Shown here piece by piece: positions 15,982 through 24,650 of a stretch of DNA of 64,000 nucleotides. Position 1 is the first letter of the stretch, and every line of letters begins with the position of its first letter. The position numbers and the translations under genes were made by a program. The notes below the pieces were generated by a model. That model was given only the letters and a program-made list of their open reading frames with translations. It was not told the origin of the DNA and did no database searches. The stretch is taken from assembly GCF_001482285.1 (NCBI RefSeq), contig NZ_LOEP01000029.1, forward strand, positions 1-64,000. Direction: 5' to 3'. Origin of the DNA: Haloferax sp. Q22. GTDB taxonomy: Archaea; Halobacteriota; Halobacteria; Halobacteriales; Haloferacaceae.

Positions 15982-18900
15982 TCAGAGCGTGAAGCGCGAG
16001 ACGGTCGTGCCGGCTTTCGTCAGGTCCTCGTGGGTCGCCGCGGCGACGGTCACCTGGTTCTCGCCGTACTCGATGGCGACTTCGACCTCGAACGCCTCGT
16101 CGTCGGGCTCGACGAGTCGGGTCTCGCCGGGCGTCTTGACCGCGACGACGGCGGCGTCTGTCTGCCCGGAGACGACGAGTTTGTCGCCTTTGAAGCGCGT
16201 GCTCACGCGGAGCGACGGCCCGCTCGGGCGCTCGGACTCGACGTATCGCTCGCGGAGGAACGCGGGCGTCTCGACGGGTTCGCCGGCCTCGACGCCGTGG
16301 GCGAGGCGAATGAACTGGGCCATCGACCACGCCAGCGGCGTCGCGCTGCCGGTGCCCTCGCCGAACTCCCAGTTGAAGTCGGTCGCGTGTTCGCGGTCCC
16401 AGACCTGCTCTGCGAGCATGCGGCCGGAGTTGGCGAAGGCGGCCATCGTCCGCAGCAGGTTGTCCGGCGCGAGGTCGCCCTCTTCGGTTCCCGCGAGCAG
16501 TTCGTACTCGCCGCGCTCGCCGGTGAAGATGGGCCAGAGTCGGCCCTTCCCCTTGGCGTCGACAGACCACGGCGCGCCCTCTTCGTCGCGCTCGCGCTCG
16601 CCGTAGCCGTCGCCGTTGTACCGGTAGAACGCCGGTCCGTGGGGCGTGTCGACGCGGATGGTCTCGTCGACTTCCTTCACGGAGTTCCGGATTATCTCGT
16701 CGTCGGCGGGCTTGATGCCGAGGCGGGTGAGTTCGAGGAACCCGGCGTCGATTATCTCGCGCTCGTCGAGCGTCGGCCCGTTGTTCGCGAGCGTCCGCAG
16801 GTGGCCGGCGTCGGGCTCGCCGTCGCGGGTGATGCGGACGTAGTACGGCGTGTGCGTGTTGCGGTCGGTGCCGGTTCGGGTCGCGGTCCAGTCGTCGACG
16901 CGCTCGGTCCAGTCGTCGGCCAGCGCCAGCCAGACGAGCGCGTCTTCGGTGTGGCCCTCGTCGAGCGCGATTGACGCCGCACAGCCGAGTCCGGCGATTT
17001 CGGCCGCGATGGACGACGGCGAGTAACCGGCTTCCTCCTCCCAGCGCTCCTGTGCGGTCGGCGGCCCGTTCCGCGCGACGTAGTCCGCGGAGTACTTGAC
17101 GTTCTCGTAGTCGTAGGCCACGTCGTCGAAGGTGACGCCGCGTTCTTTGAGCATGTACGCCATCACCTGCGGGAACGAGATGTTGTCCATCTGCTCGCCG
17201 CCCCAGCGGGTCCGCCCGTTGAGGTAGGTGTTCTGCGGGATGAAGCCGCGGTCGTCCTGCTGGTAGGTGTAGATGTACTCCAGCGCGTCGATGGCCGTCT
17301 CGACGTCGCCGACGGCCTCGAAGACGGTGAAGACCTGATAGAGGTCACGCGACCAGACGAAGTTGTAGCCGTACCCCTTCGCCTCCTCGGCGGGGACGGC
17401 CTCGCCCCACGGCACCGACGGCGAGGCGAGCCCCGCGCCGAGGTAGGTCTTGTCTTCGACCGCCCGCAGGCTCATGAGCGCGGTCTTGTACTGCGCGGCG
17501 AGTTCGCCGTCGTCGGCGACCGAGCCGGGGAGCTCCTTGTCGGCAAGGAAGTCGGCCCACGAATCGGTGTAGGCCGCCCGAGCCGTCTCGTAGCCGTGGG
17601 TGAGCGCGCCGGCCGCCTCGCCCAGCGCGGCGGCGGTGTCGGCGTGTTCGGCGAAGCCGAGCGCCAGCGTTTCCGCGAGTTTGTCGCCCGTGCCGATGCG
17701 TCCGACAAGCACGACGTTCTCGTCGTCGATGCGCTCTTGGGCGCTCGGGAGCTCGCCCTTTGAGAAGAAGTCCGCGAGATACCGCGAGCCCGCGACGCCG
17801 ACGGTGGCCCACTCGAACCGGCCGGCGGCGGCGAGCGCGATGGCGACGCTGTACTCCCTGCCGTCCTGGTCGATGAGGAGTGGCTCGTGGCCCTCGCCGG
17901 CGTCGAACGCGCCCGCGTCGCGGGCGACGAGGTGGTAGCTCCCGAGTTGGCCGAGGCGGATACCGCGGTCTTTCGTCCCGGTGTTCGCGAGCGCCGTGTC
18001 GGCGATGGTGTACAGTTCGTACTCGTCGCCGTCGATGGACTCGAACTGCACGTCCGCGAGCATCGCGTCGTGTTCGGGGTCGATGATGTACTCGACGGTG
18101 AGTTCCCACTCGTGGCCGCGGCCGTCGCCCGTCTCGGTGACGACGTGGCGGAAGACGAGCGCGTCGTCCTCGACGATTTCGGCCCGGCGTTCGACCGTGT
18201 CGGCGTGGTCGTCCCGCCGTGTCTCGTTGTGGGTGCGCGCCGTGTACTCGTCGTCGGGGTCGGCGTCGACGACGAGGAAGTCGAGCGTCCGGAGGTTCAT
18301 CAGGTCGACCCGCGGGAAGCGGACCTCGGTCAGCGCGCCCTCGGTCAGGGTGAACCAGACGCGCGAGGGGTCCTCGGTGTAGTGGTCGGCAACGGTTCCG
18401 ATGCCGTACTTCTCGCCGGTCGTCCACCGCGGTCGGTTCTCCGGGCCGGTCGGTGCGGGCTTCGGCGCGGGGAGCGCGTCGATGTCGGCGAGGATGGCCG
18501 TCGTCTCCATCCGAATGGCGTGGGGCCATCCGAGCGGCGTCGCGCTGTCGAAGCGCCCGTCGTCGAACACCTGCTCGGCGAGGTAGCCCGCCTCTGTCGT
18601 GAGGGGGCCGTCGGGTTGGAGCAGTTCGTAGAGGTTCGTCGCGCGCTCGACGAACCGGCGGCCGTCCTTGCCGATGCGGTCACAGAGGACGCCGAACTTC
18701 GCGGCGGCGTTCGCGCCCCACGCGGTCGAGACGGACCAGACCTTCTCGCCGTCCTGTCCGTCGGCGCGCCAGTAGTCGTCCTCGAACCGGACCAACCCAG
18801 CCACGTCGCCGCGGGGGTTCCGGTAGAGCCCCTTCAGCGTCGCGGCCATGTGCTTGACGAGCCGGTTGCCGGTCTTCGAATCGATCTCCTCGATGTCGGC

Positions 18901-20517
18901 GTAGGCGTCGACGGCGTCGACGAGGGCGAACGTGGCCGAATCGAGGCGGTCGTCGAGGTCGCCGCTTCTGTCGATGCGGAGGGCGTAGACTTCACGCTCT
19001 TCGGACCACAGTTCGTCGAGTCCCTCGTACACCGCGGTCGCCTGCTCGGCGGCGTGCTCCCGGAGGTCGTCGTTCACGGGCGCGGTGGCGACCGTAGCGT
19101 ACGCTTGGAGGAACGTCGCGGCCGTGTGCGTGAATCGACCGCTCATGTTCTCCCACGCGTTCTGACAGGGCTTCGGAAGGCCGTCGTCTTCGAGACTGCT
19201 GTCGAGCCCCGAGACGCCGGCGGCGATGGTTGAGCGGATGCGACCGACGAGTTCGTCGTCGAGGTCGTCGCGGCGCTCGGTGAGGAGCGACGCGAGCGCG
19301 GCGACGACGCTCGCCGTCTGGTCGGCCTGATACTCCTCGTCGCCGGAGCCTTCGACGCGGCCGTGGGCCCAGCCGGGGGCGACGGTCCCATCGACGGCCC
19401 AGACGCGGTGGGGCCACGTGCCGTCTGCGAGCTGCGTCTTGCAGTAGAACTCGGCGCTCGTGGCGAGGCGGTCGCCGAGGTCGAGGCCGAAGGCGCCGTC
19501 GGCGTGTGCGAGCGCCTGCGTGACCTCGGCGTCGTCGCGGAACCAGGTGTAGCCGTAGCCGCCGGAGTGGGCGTAGAACGGGTCGAACTCGGGGCCGGCG
19601 ATGCGCGCGCCGCTGGGCGCGGTCAGAAGCGACAGCGCCCGGAGGTCGGCGCGGACGATTCGCTCGCGCGGCGTCCCGTCGGGGACGAACACCTCGGCCT
19701 GTTCGCGGGCGGCCTCCCGGAGCGCGTCGGCGGTCGCGTGCTGGACCGAACAGTGTCGGAGGTCGGCGAGGGCGTCGGTCCGCGCCATCTCGTTGTGGTC
19801 CGAAAGCTGGGTGACGAGGGTGGTCCGCGCGGCGCGGCCCTCCTGTTCGAGCGGGGCGCTGACGACTACGTCGCCCGAGAGGTGGGTGTCCTCGTAGCGG
19901 TCGAGGACGGCCTCCCGGGGGAAGTCGAAGCTGTCGTCGGAGAGAATCTCGTCGAAGCGTTCGGGAATCTGTCCGCGAACGTCGGTGAGCCCGGTCGACG
20001 CGGTGACGTAGTCGTGTTCGTTTCGGTGGAACACCTCGACCGCCTGGGTGTCGTTCGGCCCGCCGGCCTCGTGGATGAGGCGGCCGACCCGCGTCTCTCG
20101 GCCCTCGGGGGCGAAGGTGAGAAAGGCGGTCAGGTGGGCGTCGGTGGGAATCGCGCCGCGAAGCTCGACGTGCGTCACGTGAGCGCGACCGAGCGTCAGG
20201 TCGTACTGGTGGACGGTGTACTCCCCGGCGTCGTACTCGGTCTCGACGAGGCTCGTCTCCCGGTAGTAGTGTTGTCGCACGGACTCCAACTCGTCGAACC
20301 AGTGCGTCTCACCGTCCGCCTCGATGCCGAACCGAGAACGGTCGATACCGTAGAGGCCCGAAAGCGAAGCAGAGTAGTCCCGGAGAGACCCATCGAGGCC
20401 GACGTAGACGAGTCGGTCTCCGTGACCGGAGAACGCGCCGTCCGAGGTCCGACACTCCTCTGGGAAGCGTCCGCCCCGGTCGCGTTTGTATTCGTTTAAG
20501 GCGGTCCGAAGTCGCAT
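15982..20517 (-). CDS. double GH15 glucoamylase/glucodextranase-type protein
   Basis: A 1511-residue protein with two complete family GH15 modules, predicted to release glucose from alpha-glucans. Module 1: N-terminal beta domain (1-300), (alpha/alpha)6 barrel with WFRDDAEVTQ near 325, general acid E456 (AWEN) and base E648 (AEQVFDD). Module 2: beta domain from about 695, barrel with WSRDLYQV near 1050, general acid E1160 (RWEEE) and base E1370 (AEQVWD). A beta-rich tail (1430-1511) resembles glucodextranase C-terminal domains. There is no signal peptide, so it probably acts on intracellular glucan. It is transcribed divergently from a GH13 enzyme. Confidence 0.9.
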   Translation of the reverse strand: MRLRTALNEYKRDRGGRFPEECRTSDGAFSGHGDRLVYVGLDGSLRDYSASLSGLYGIDRSRFGIEADGETHWFDELESVRQHYYRETSLVETEYDAGEYTVHQYDLTLGRAHVTHVELRGAIPTDAHLTAFLTFAPEGRETRVGRLIHEAGGPNDTQAVEVFHRNEHDYVTASTGLTDVRGQIPERFDEILSDDSFDFPREAVLDRYEDTHLSGDVVVSAPLEQEGRAARTTLVTQLSDHNEMARTDALADLRHCSVQHATADALREAAREQAEVFVPDGTPRERIVRADLRALSLLTAPSGARIAGPEFDPFYAHSGGYGYTWFRDDAEVTQALAHADGAFGLDLGDRLATSAEFYCKTQLADGTWPHRVWAVDGTVAPGWAHGRVEGSGDEEYQADQTASVVAALASLLTERRDDLDDELVGRIRSTIAAGVSGLDSSLEDDGLPKPCQNAWENMSGRFTHTAATFLQAYATVATAPVNDDLREHAAEQATAVYEGLDELWSEEREVYALRIDRSGDLDDRLDSATFALVDAVDAYADIEEIDSKTGNRLVKHMAATLKGLYRNPRGDVAGLVRFEDDYWRADGQDGEKVWSVSTAWGANAAAKFGVLCDRIGKDGRRFVERATNLYELLQPDGPLTTEAGYLAEQVFDDGRFDSATPLGWPHAIRMETTAILADIDALPAPKPAPTGPENRPRWTTGEKYGIGTVADHYTEDPSRVWFTLTEGALTEVRFPRVDLMNLRTLDFLVVDADPDDEYTARTHNETRRDDHADTVERRAEIVEDDALVFRHVVTETGDGRGHEWELTVEYIIDPEHDAMLADVQFESIDGDEYELYTIADTALANTGTKDRGIRLGQLGSYHLVARDAGAFDAGEGHEPLLIDQDGREYSVAIALAAAGRFEWATVGVAGSRYLADFFSKGELPSAQERIDDENVVLVGRIGTGDKLAETLALGFAEHADTAAALGEAAGALTHGYETARAAYTDSWADFLADKELPGSVADDGELAAQYKTALMSLRAVEDKTYLGAGLASPSVPWGEAVPAEEAKGYGYNFVWSRDLYQVFTVFEAVGDVETAIDALEYIYTYQQDDRGFIPQNTYLNGRTRWGGEQMDNISFPQVMAYMLKERGVTFDDVAYDYENVKYSADYVARNGPPTAQERWEEEAGYSPSSIAAEIAGLGCAASIALDEGHTEDALVWLALADDWTERVDDWTATRTGTDRNTHTPYYVRITRDGEPDAGHLRTLANNGPTLDEREIIDAGFLELTRLGIKPADDEIIRNSVKEVDETIRVDTPHGPAFYRYNGDGYGERERDEEGAPWSVDAKGKGRLWPIFTGERGEYELLAGTEEGDLAPDNLLRTMAAFANSGRMLAEQVWDREHATDFNWEFGEGTGSATPLAWSMAQFIRLAHGVEAGEPVETPAFLRERYVESERPSGPSLRVSTRFKGDKLVVSGQTDAAVVAVKTPGETRLVEPDDEAFEVEVAIEYGENQVTVAAATHEDLTKAGTTVSRFTL

Positions 20518-20691
20518 AGAGGTAGACGAGGGTCTCGAACCATAAGTATTGGCCGCCCATCTCCCATCATTTATGCCTGCAAACCGACGAATTCGACCGA
20601 CGCCGAGGCGAATCGGTAGAACCCGTCTCCCACCGGTATGTCGGTCACTCCAGGGGTAAACTCAAAGTCACCCGGCACGTTGGTTGTGAGT

Positions 20692-22725
20692 ATGCAACAC
20701 CCAGGACCGCCGCAGTTCATGGCTGTCGGCGAGTCAGTACAACTCGCGCCTCGCGACCCCGACCCCGACGCCGACTACTCGTGGCGGGTTCGGAGCGCGC
20801 CGGTCGCCAGTAGCCTCGAATTCGACGAAGACACCGCAATCGTGCAGTTCACGCCCGATGCGGCCGGACGCTACGTCGTCGAACTCGACACGCCCGACGC
20901 GACGCACACGCTCACGGTCCGCGTCTTCCCCGGCTCCTACCTGCCCGCCGGCTCCGTCAGGAGCGGCGCGAGCGGGATGAGCGGAATGAGCGGTTACAGC
21001 GGACAGAGCGGCTCCGCGCGCCCGGCGGGGTTCAGTGGCGGCGCGTCCGGCTCCGGAAGCGGTGCCGGCGACGCCCAGCGGGGACAGGGAGGCCGTCCTC
21101 GAATCAGGCTCGACGCGACCGTCGAAGACGGCGTCGTCGTCGTCCGCGCCGACCCGCAACCGAACCCCGACAGCGACACCGACCGCGACGACCTCGTGGT
21201 CGAGTTCGTCGTCGACGACCGCGACGAGGTCGACGACGCGGCCGTCGAGACCGACGGCTGGGAGCTTCGCGTTCCGCTTTCGGCGGTCGGCGACCGGCTC
21301 CGCGTCCACGCGGTCGCGCTTGACGAGACGTACAGCGTGCCCGACACCGTGACCGTCGAGCGCGAGGCCGTCGCCGACGGCGGGTTCGCCGAGGCGGAGA
21401 CGGACGCGGTACAGACCGACGTGACGGGCCACGCCGACGGCTCGGGCGCGCGGGGGGCGTCCATCTCCCGGCCAAACGACCCGCCGAAGTGGGCACAGGA
21501 GGTGACGCTCTACGAGATTTACGTCCGCGGCTACGCCTCGGACGACGAGGACGCCGACAACACCTTCGAGGCGCTCGAAAAGCGTCTCGACTACCTCGAA
21601 TCGCTCGGCGTCGACTGCCTGTGGCTCACGCCCGTCCTCCAGAACGACCACGCGCCCCACGGCTACAACATCGTGGACTTCTACGACATCGCGGAGGACC
21701 TCGGCACCCGCGAGGACTACGAGCAGTTCGTCGAGGCCGCCCACGACCACGGCATGAAGGTGCTTTTCGACCTCGTGCTCAATCACTCCGCCCGCGCCCA
21801 CCCGTTCTTCGAGGACGCCTACAAGAACCCCGACTCCGAGTACTACGACTGGTACGAGTGGCAGGAAAGCGGCGAGCCGGGCACCTACTTCGACTGGGAG
21901 TACATCGCTAACTTCGACTACCGGAACCTCGAAGTCCGTCGCTACCTGCTCGATGCGGTGGACATGTGGGCCGAGGTGGTCGACGGCTTTCGCTGCGACA
22001 TGGCGTGGGCCGTCCCCGACACGTTCTGGCAGGAGATTCGCGACCGCGTGAAGGCGAAAGACCCCGAGTTCCTGCTGCTGGACGAGACCATCCCGTACAT
22101 CGCCGACTTCCACGAGGGCATGTTCGACATGCACTTCGACACGACGCTGTACTTCACGCTCCGGCAGGTCGGCCGCGGCGACGAGCCCGCCGAACGAATC
22201 CTCGACGCCATCGAACAGCGCACGCAGGTCGGCTTCCCCGACCACGCGGCGTTCATGCTCTACCTCGAAAACCACGACGAGACGCGCTACATCGTCGAGT
22301 GCGGCGAGGACGAGGCGCTGGCCGCTGCGGGCGCGCTGTTTACGCTCCCCGGCGTGCCGATGGTCTACGGCGGGCAGGAAATCGGCCAGCGCGGCCGGCG
22401 CGACGCCCTCGCGTGGGACCACGCCCGCGACGACATCCGCGAGCACTACGAGCGCCTCATCGAGGTCCGCGACGAAACGCCCGCGCTCCGGTACGACGGG
22501 ACGTTCCGCCGCATCGACTACGAGACGGACTCCGACAGCGCGGTCGCGTTCGTTCGCGACCACGACGACGGTTCGTACCTCTGTGCGCTCAACTTCGCCC
22601 CCGGCGCGACCACGGTCGACGTTGGCGACCTCGCGGTCGACGCGACCGATATCGTCTCCGGTGACTCCGTCGCCGCCGAGGGCGGCATCCGCGTCGACGA
22701 CGTGGTCGTCTGCCCGCTCGCGTAA
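20692..22725 (+). CDS. alpha-amylase family (GH13) glycoside hydrolase
   Basis: Retaining alpha-glucan hydrolase of 677 residues. The N-terminal 85 residues form an Ig/PKD-like beta domain, followed by a Gly/Ser-rich linker with repeated SG(M/Y/Q)SG units (about 88-125), a second small beta domain and the TIM barrel. Catalytic residues are D436 (GFRCDMAW), E465 (LLLDETI) and D529 (ENHDETR). No signal peptide is seen. ATG 20692 is preferred over ATG 20638 because the beta domain begins there. It is divergent from the GH15 gene, suggesting joint control of glucan breakdown. Confidence 0.88.
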   Translation: MQHPGPPQFMAVGESVQLAPRDPDPDADYSWRVRSAPVASSLEFDEDTAIVQFTPDAAGRYVVELDTPDATHTLTVRVFPGSYLPAGSVRSGASGMSGMSGYSGQSGSARPAGFSGGASGSGSGAGDAQRGQGGRPRIRLDATVEDGVVVVRADPQPNPDSDTDRDDLVVEFVVDDRDEVDDAAVETDGWELRVPLSAVGDRLRVHAVALDETYSVPDTVTVEREAVADGGFAEAETDAVQTDVTGHADGSGARGASISRPNDPPKWAQEVTLYEIYVRGYASDDEDADNTFEALEKRLDYLESLGVDCLWLTPVLQNDHAPHGYNIVDFYDIAEDLGTREDYEQFVEAAHDHGMKVLFDLVLNHSARAHPFFEDAYKNPDSEYYDWYEWQESGEPGTYFDWEYIANFDYRNLEVRRYLLDAVDMWAEVVDGFRCDMAWAVPDTFWQEIRDRVKAKDPEFLLLDETIPYIADFHEGMFDMHFDTTLYFTLRQVGRGDEPAERILDAIEQRTQVGFPDHAAFMLYLENHDETRYIVECGEDEALAAAGALFTLPGVPMVYGGQEIGQRGRRDALAWDHARDDIREHYERLIEVRDETPALRYDGTFRRIDYETDSDSAVAFVRDHDDGSYLCALNFAPGATTVDVGDLAVDATDIVSGDSVAAEGGIRVDDVVVCPLA

Positions 22726-22832
22726 CGTCTCGCACGTCCCGTTTCACGTTCGCGCGGTCTCCGATTTCGCTTCCACCTTCGATTTCGCCTCCACCTCTGA
22801 TTTCGCCGCCGTTCGACCCGACCAGCCCGATA

Positions 22833-23006
22833 CACCATGAGCACGAACTCCCCATCCCGACCCTGCACGCCGACCGTACCGACGGCTGAGAACCGGCGTT
22901 AGTCGCTCCCGGCGTCGAGGAGCTCGACGACTCGACCCCCTCGACCGACACGCTCGCGGTCGCACTCACCAACGGGGCGGCCGTCATCTGGCGACGCGAC
23001 CTGTAA
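22833..23006 (+). pseudogene. possible decayed gene fragment
   Basis: One plus-strand frame has coding-like composition on both sides of a single in-frame TGA (22888-22890) and ends at TAA 23004-23006 with TDTLAVALTNGAAVIWRRDL. No start codon or full domain is visible and the family is not recognised. It may be the remnant of a gene lost between the amylase and NarK genes, or chance in GC-rich DNA. Confidence 0.3.
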
Positions 23007-23052
23007 CGGTCGCCGAGAACTCACCACCAGATTCATATTCTCAGAGTGTTTT

Positions 23053-23097
23053 TGGACATATGTCCACAGTACAACTCGGTATATTATCGAATAATAT
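23053..23097. promoter_or_regulatory. two perfect palindromes upstream of the NarK-type gene
   Basis: TGGACATATGTCCA (23053-23066) and ATATTAT-CGA-ATAATAT (23081-23097) are both perfect inverted repeats in AT-rich DNA 175-220 bases before the transporter start. They look like operator sites for dimeric regulators. Which regulator binds is unknown. Confidence 0.5.
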
Positions 23098-23272
23098 TGG
23101 TAATATTGTTCCTATTTGGTCTATTTCTCTAAACATTCGATAAGTGTTTATGGGGAATTGTGGGCAGAGCTTTTCAATGAGAACTCTGTGCTATCCGCTA
23201 CATGATGTCCAAACCAATGCAAGAAAATGGCAGAATTGTACACGATTGTGCTACTGTGGCGGGGGTCGGCGT

Positions 23273-24586
23273 ATGGGTCTCGTAAAGATGACCAAGTGGC
23301 GGACGTTGCTGCTCGCCACTATCGGGTTCAACTTCTCCTTCCTCATCTGGTTCTCGTTCGCGCCCTTCACGGGGCCGATGGCGGAGGAGTTCGGGCTCTC
23401 GCTGGCCGAAATCGGTATCTTGGCGAGCGCGGCCATCTGGCTCGCGCCGTTCGGCCGCATCCTCACCGGCTGGCTCTCCGATAAGTTCGGCGCGCCGGTG
23501 GTGTTCGCCATCGTCCTCGGCTACGTCGGGGTGTTCTCGATGGCGAGCGCCTTCGCCGAGAGCTACACCGTGTTCTTCATCGAGCGCCTCATCGTCGCCA
23601 CGGCGGGCATCACGTTCGTCATCGGCATCCAGCACGTCTCGGAGTGGTTCGAAGAGGAGAACCTCGGCATGGCAGAGGGAATCTACGCCGGCGTCGGGAA
23701 CGCCGGTGCCGCCGGCGGCGCGCTCATCCTGCCCCGCGTGTTCGGGGCGGATTGGAGCGGGCCGCTCTTCCAGAGCAACTGGCGCGCGGCGTTCTTCTAC
23801 ACCGGCATCGTCTCGATTCTGCTCGCGGTCGCCTACTACGTCCTCGGCGAGGCCGCGGCGACCGACGAGCGTCGGCAGGCGACCGCCGACAACGCGACGC
23901 TCAAGCAGTGGGTCCACACGGCCACCCGGTACGGGACCGTCGCGCTCGCGCTCGCCTACGTCATGAGCTTCGGCCTCGAACTCTCGATGAACGGCTGGCT
24001 CGCCACCTACTACCGCGAGGCATTCAACACGAACAACCTCGTGCTCGCGAGCACGTTCGCGGCCACGTTCTCCATCGCGGCCGGCCTACTCCGGCCCATC
24101 GGCGGCTACGTCAGCGACGTGCTGGCGCGCAAGGAGATGGACATCCTGCCCATGTTCAAGGGCCGGTACCGCGAGCAGTGGACGTTCGTGTCGCTCTCGT
24201 TCATCGTCGTCGCCATGCTCGCCATGACGCTCGCCGGTCTCTCCGGGGCCGTCCTCATCGCGGTGGCCGCCGGCTTCATGGTCGGTATGGCCTGCGCGTT
24301 CGCGGAAGGCGCCATCTTCGCGCAGGTCCCGGCGATGTTCCCCAACAGCTCCGGGGCCGTCGCGGGCGTCGTCGGCGGCGTCGGTACCATCGGCGGCATC
24401 GCCTACCCGCTCGTCTACTCGTCGGTGCTCCTGCCGAACCTGCACGTCGGCTACGCGCTCGTCGCGGCGACGATGGTTCCCATCCTCCTGCTGAACGCGT
24501 GGGTCTACCGCCCGCACATCGCGAAGCGCGCGACTATCGACGGCTTCCTCGGCTCGTCGAGCACGTCCGGCCCGGCCGACGACTGA
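23273..24586 (+). CDS. NarK-type nitrate/nitrite MFS transporter
   Basis: Major facilitator permease of 437 residues with 12 predicted helices. The segment [16 protein letters not shown] (about residues 140-156) matches the nitrate signature of the NNP family, and a conserved arginine-containing helix ([13 protein letters not shown]) follows helix 2. ATG 23273 ([14 protein letters not shown]) is chosen because helix 1 begins right after it; the upstream 43 residues of the open frame are non-acidic and cysteine-rich. The gene converges with the GT39-type gene. Nitrate or nitrite as substrate is a family inference; no nitrate reductase gene is present here. Confidence 0.72.
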   Translation: MGLVKMTKWRTLLLATIGFNFSFLIWFSFAPFTGPMAEEFGLSLAEIGILASAAIWLAPFGRILTGWLSDKFGAPVVFAIVLGYVGVFSMASAFAESYTVFFIERLIVATAGITFVIGIQHVSEWFEEENLGMAEGIYAGVGNAGAAGGALILPRVFGADWSGPLFQSNWRAAFFYTGIVSILLAVAYYVLGEAAATDERRQATADNATLKQWVHTATRYGTVALALAYVMSFGLELSMNGWLATYYREAFNTNNLVLASTFAATFSIAAGLLRPIGGYVSDVLARKEMDILPMFKGRYREQWTFVSLSFIVVAMLAMTLAGLSGAVLIAVAAGFMVGMACAFAEGAIFAQVPAMFPNSSGAVAGVVGGVGTIGGIAYPLVYSSVLLPNLHVGYALVAATMVPILLLNAWVYRPHIAKRATIDGFLGSSSTSGPADD

Positions 24587-24650
24587 GCCGCCGACCGCGA
24601 CGCGACGTTTCATTTTTTCCGACCTACTGCCCGAGAGCGCCGGCTCTCGC

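Larger units (their letters stand above)
22726..23272. other. gene-free stretch with repeats, a possible gene remnant and palindromes
   Basis: No intact gene is seen in these 547 bases. From left: three 18-base units (CGATTTCGCTTCCACCTT-like, 22762-22813); a plus-strand frame reading HHEHELPIPTLHADRTDG, stop, EPALVAPGVEELDDSTPS and on to AVIWRRDL (about 22833-23006), which looks like a decayed gene end; then AT-rich DNA with two perfect palindromes (23053-23066, 23081-23097), probably the control region of the NarK-type gene. Confidence 0.5.

Noticed and set aside
15982..20517. Loss of the catalytic acid in the second GH15 module, judged from GGEQMDNIS
   Set aside because: The acid in this family lies in the later W-E-E segment, which is intact at E1160; the first segment is a substrate-binding region.
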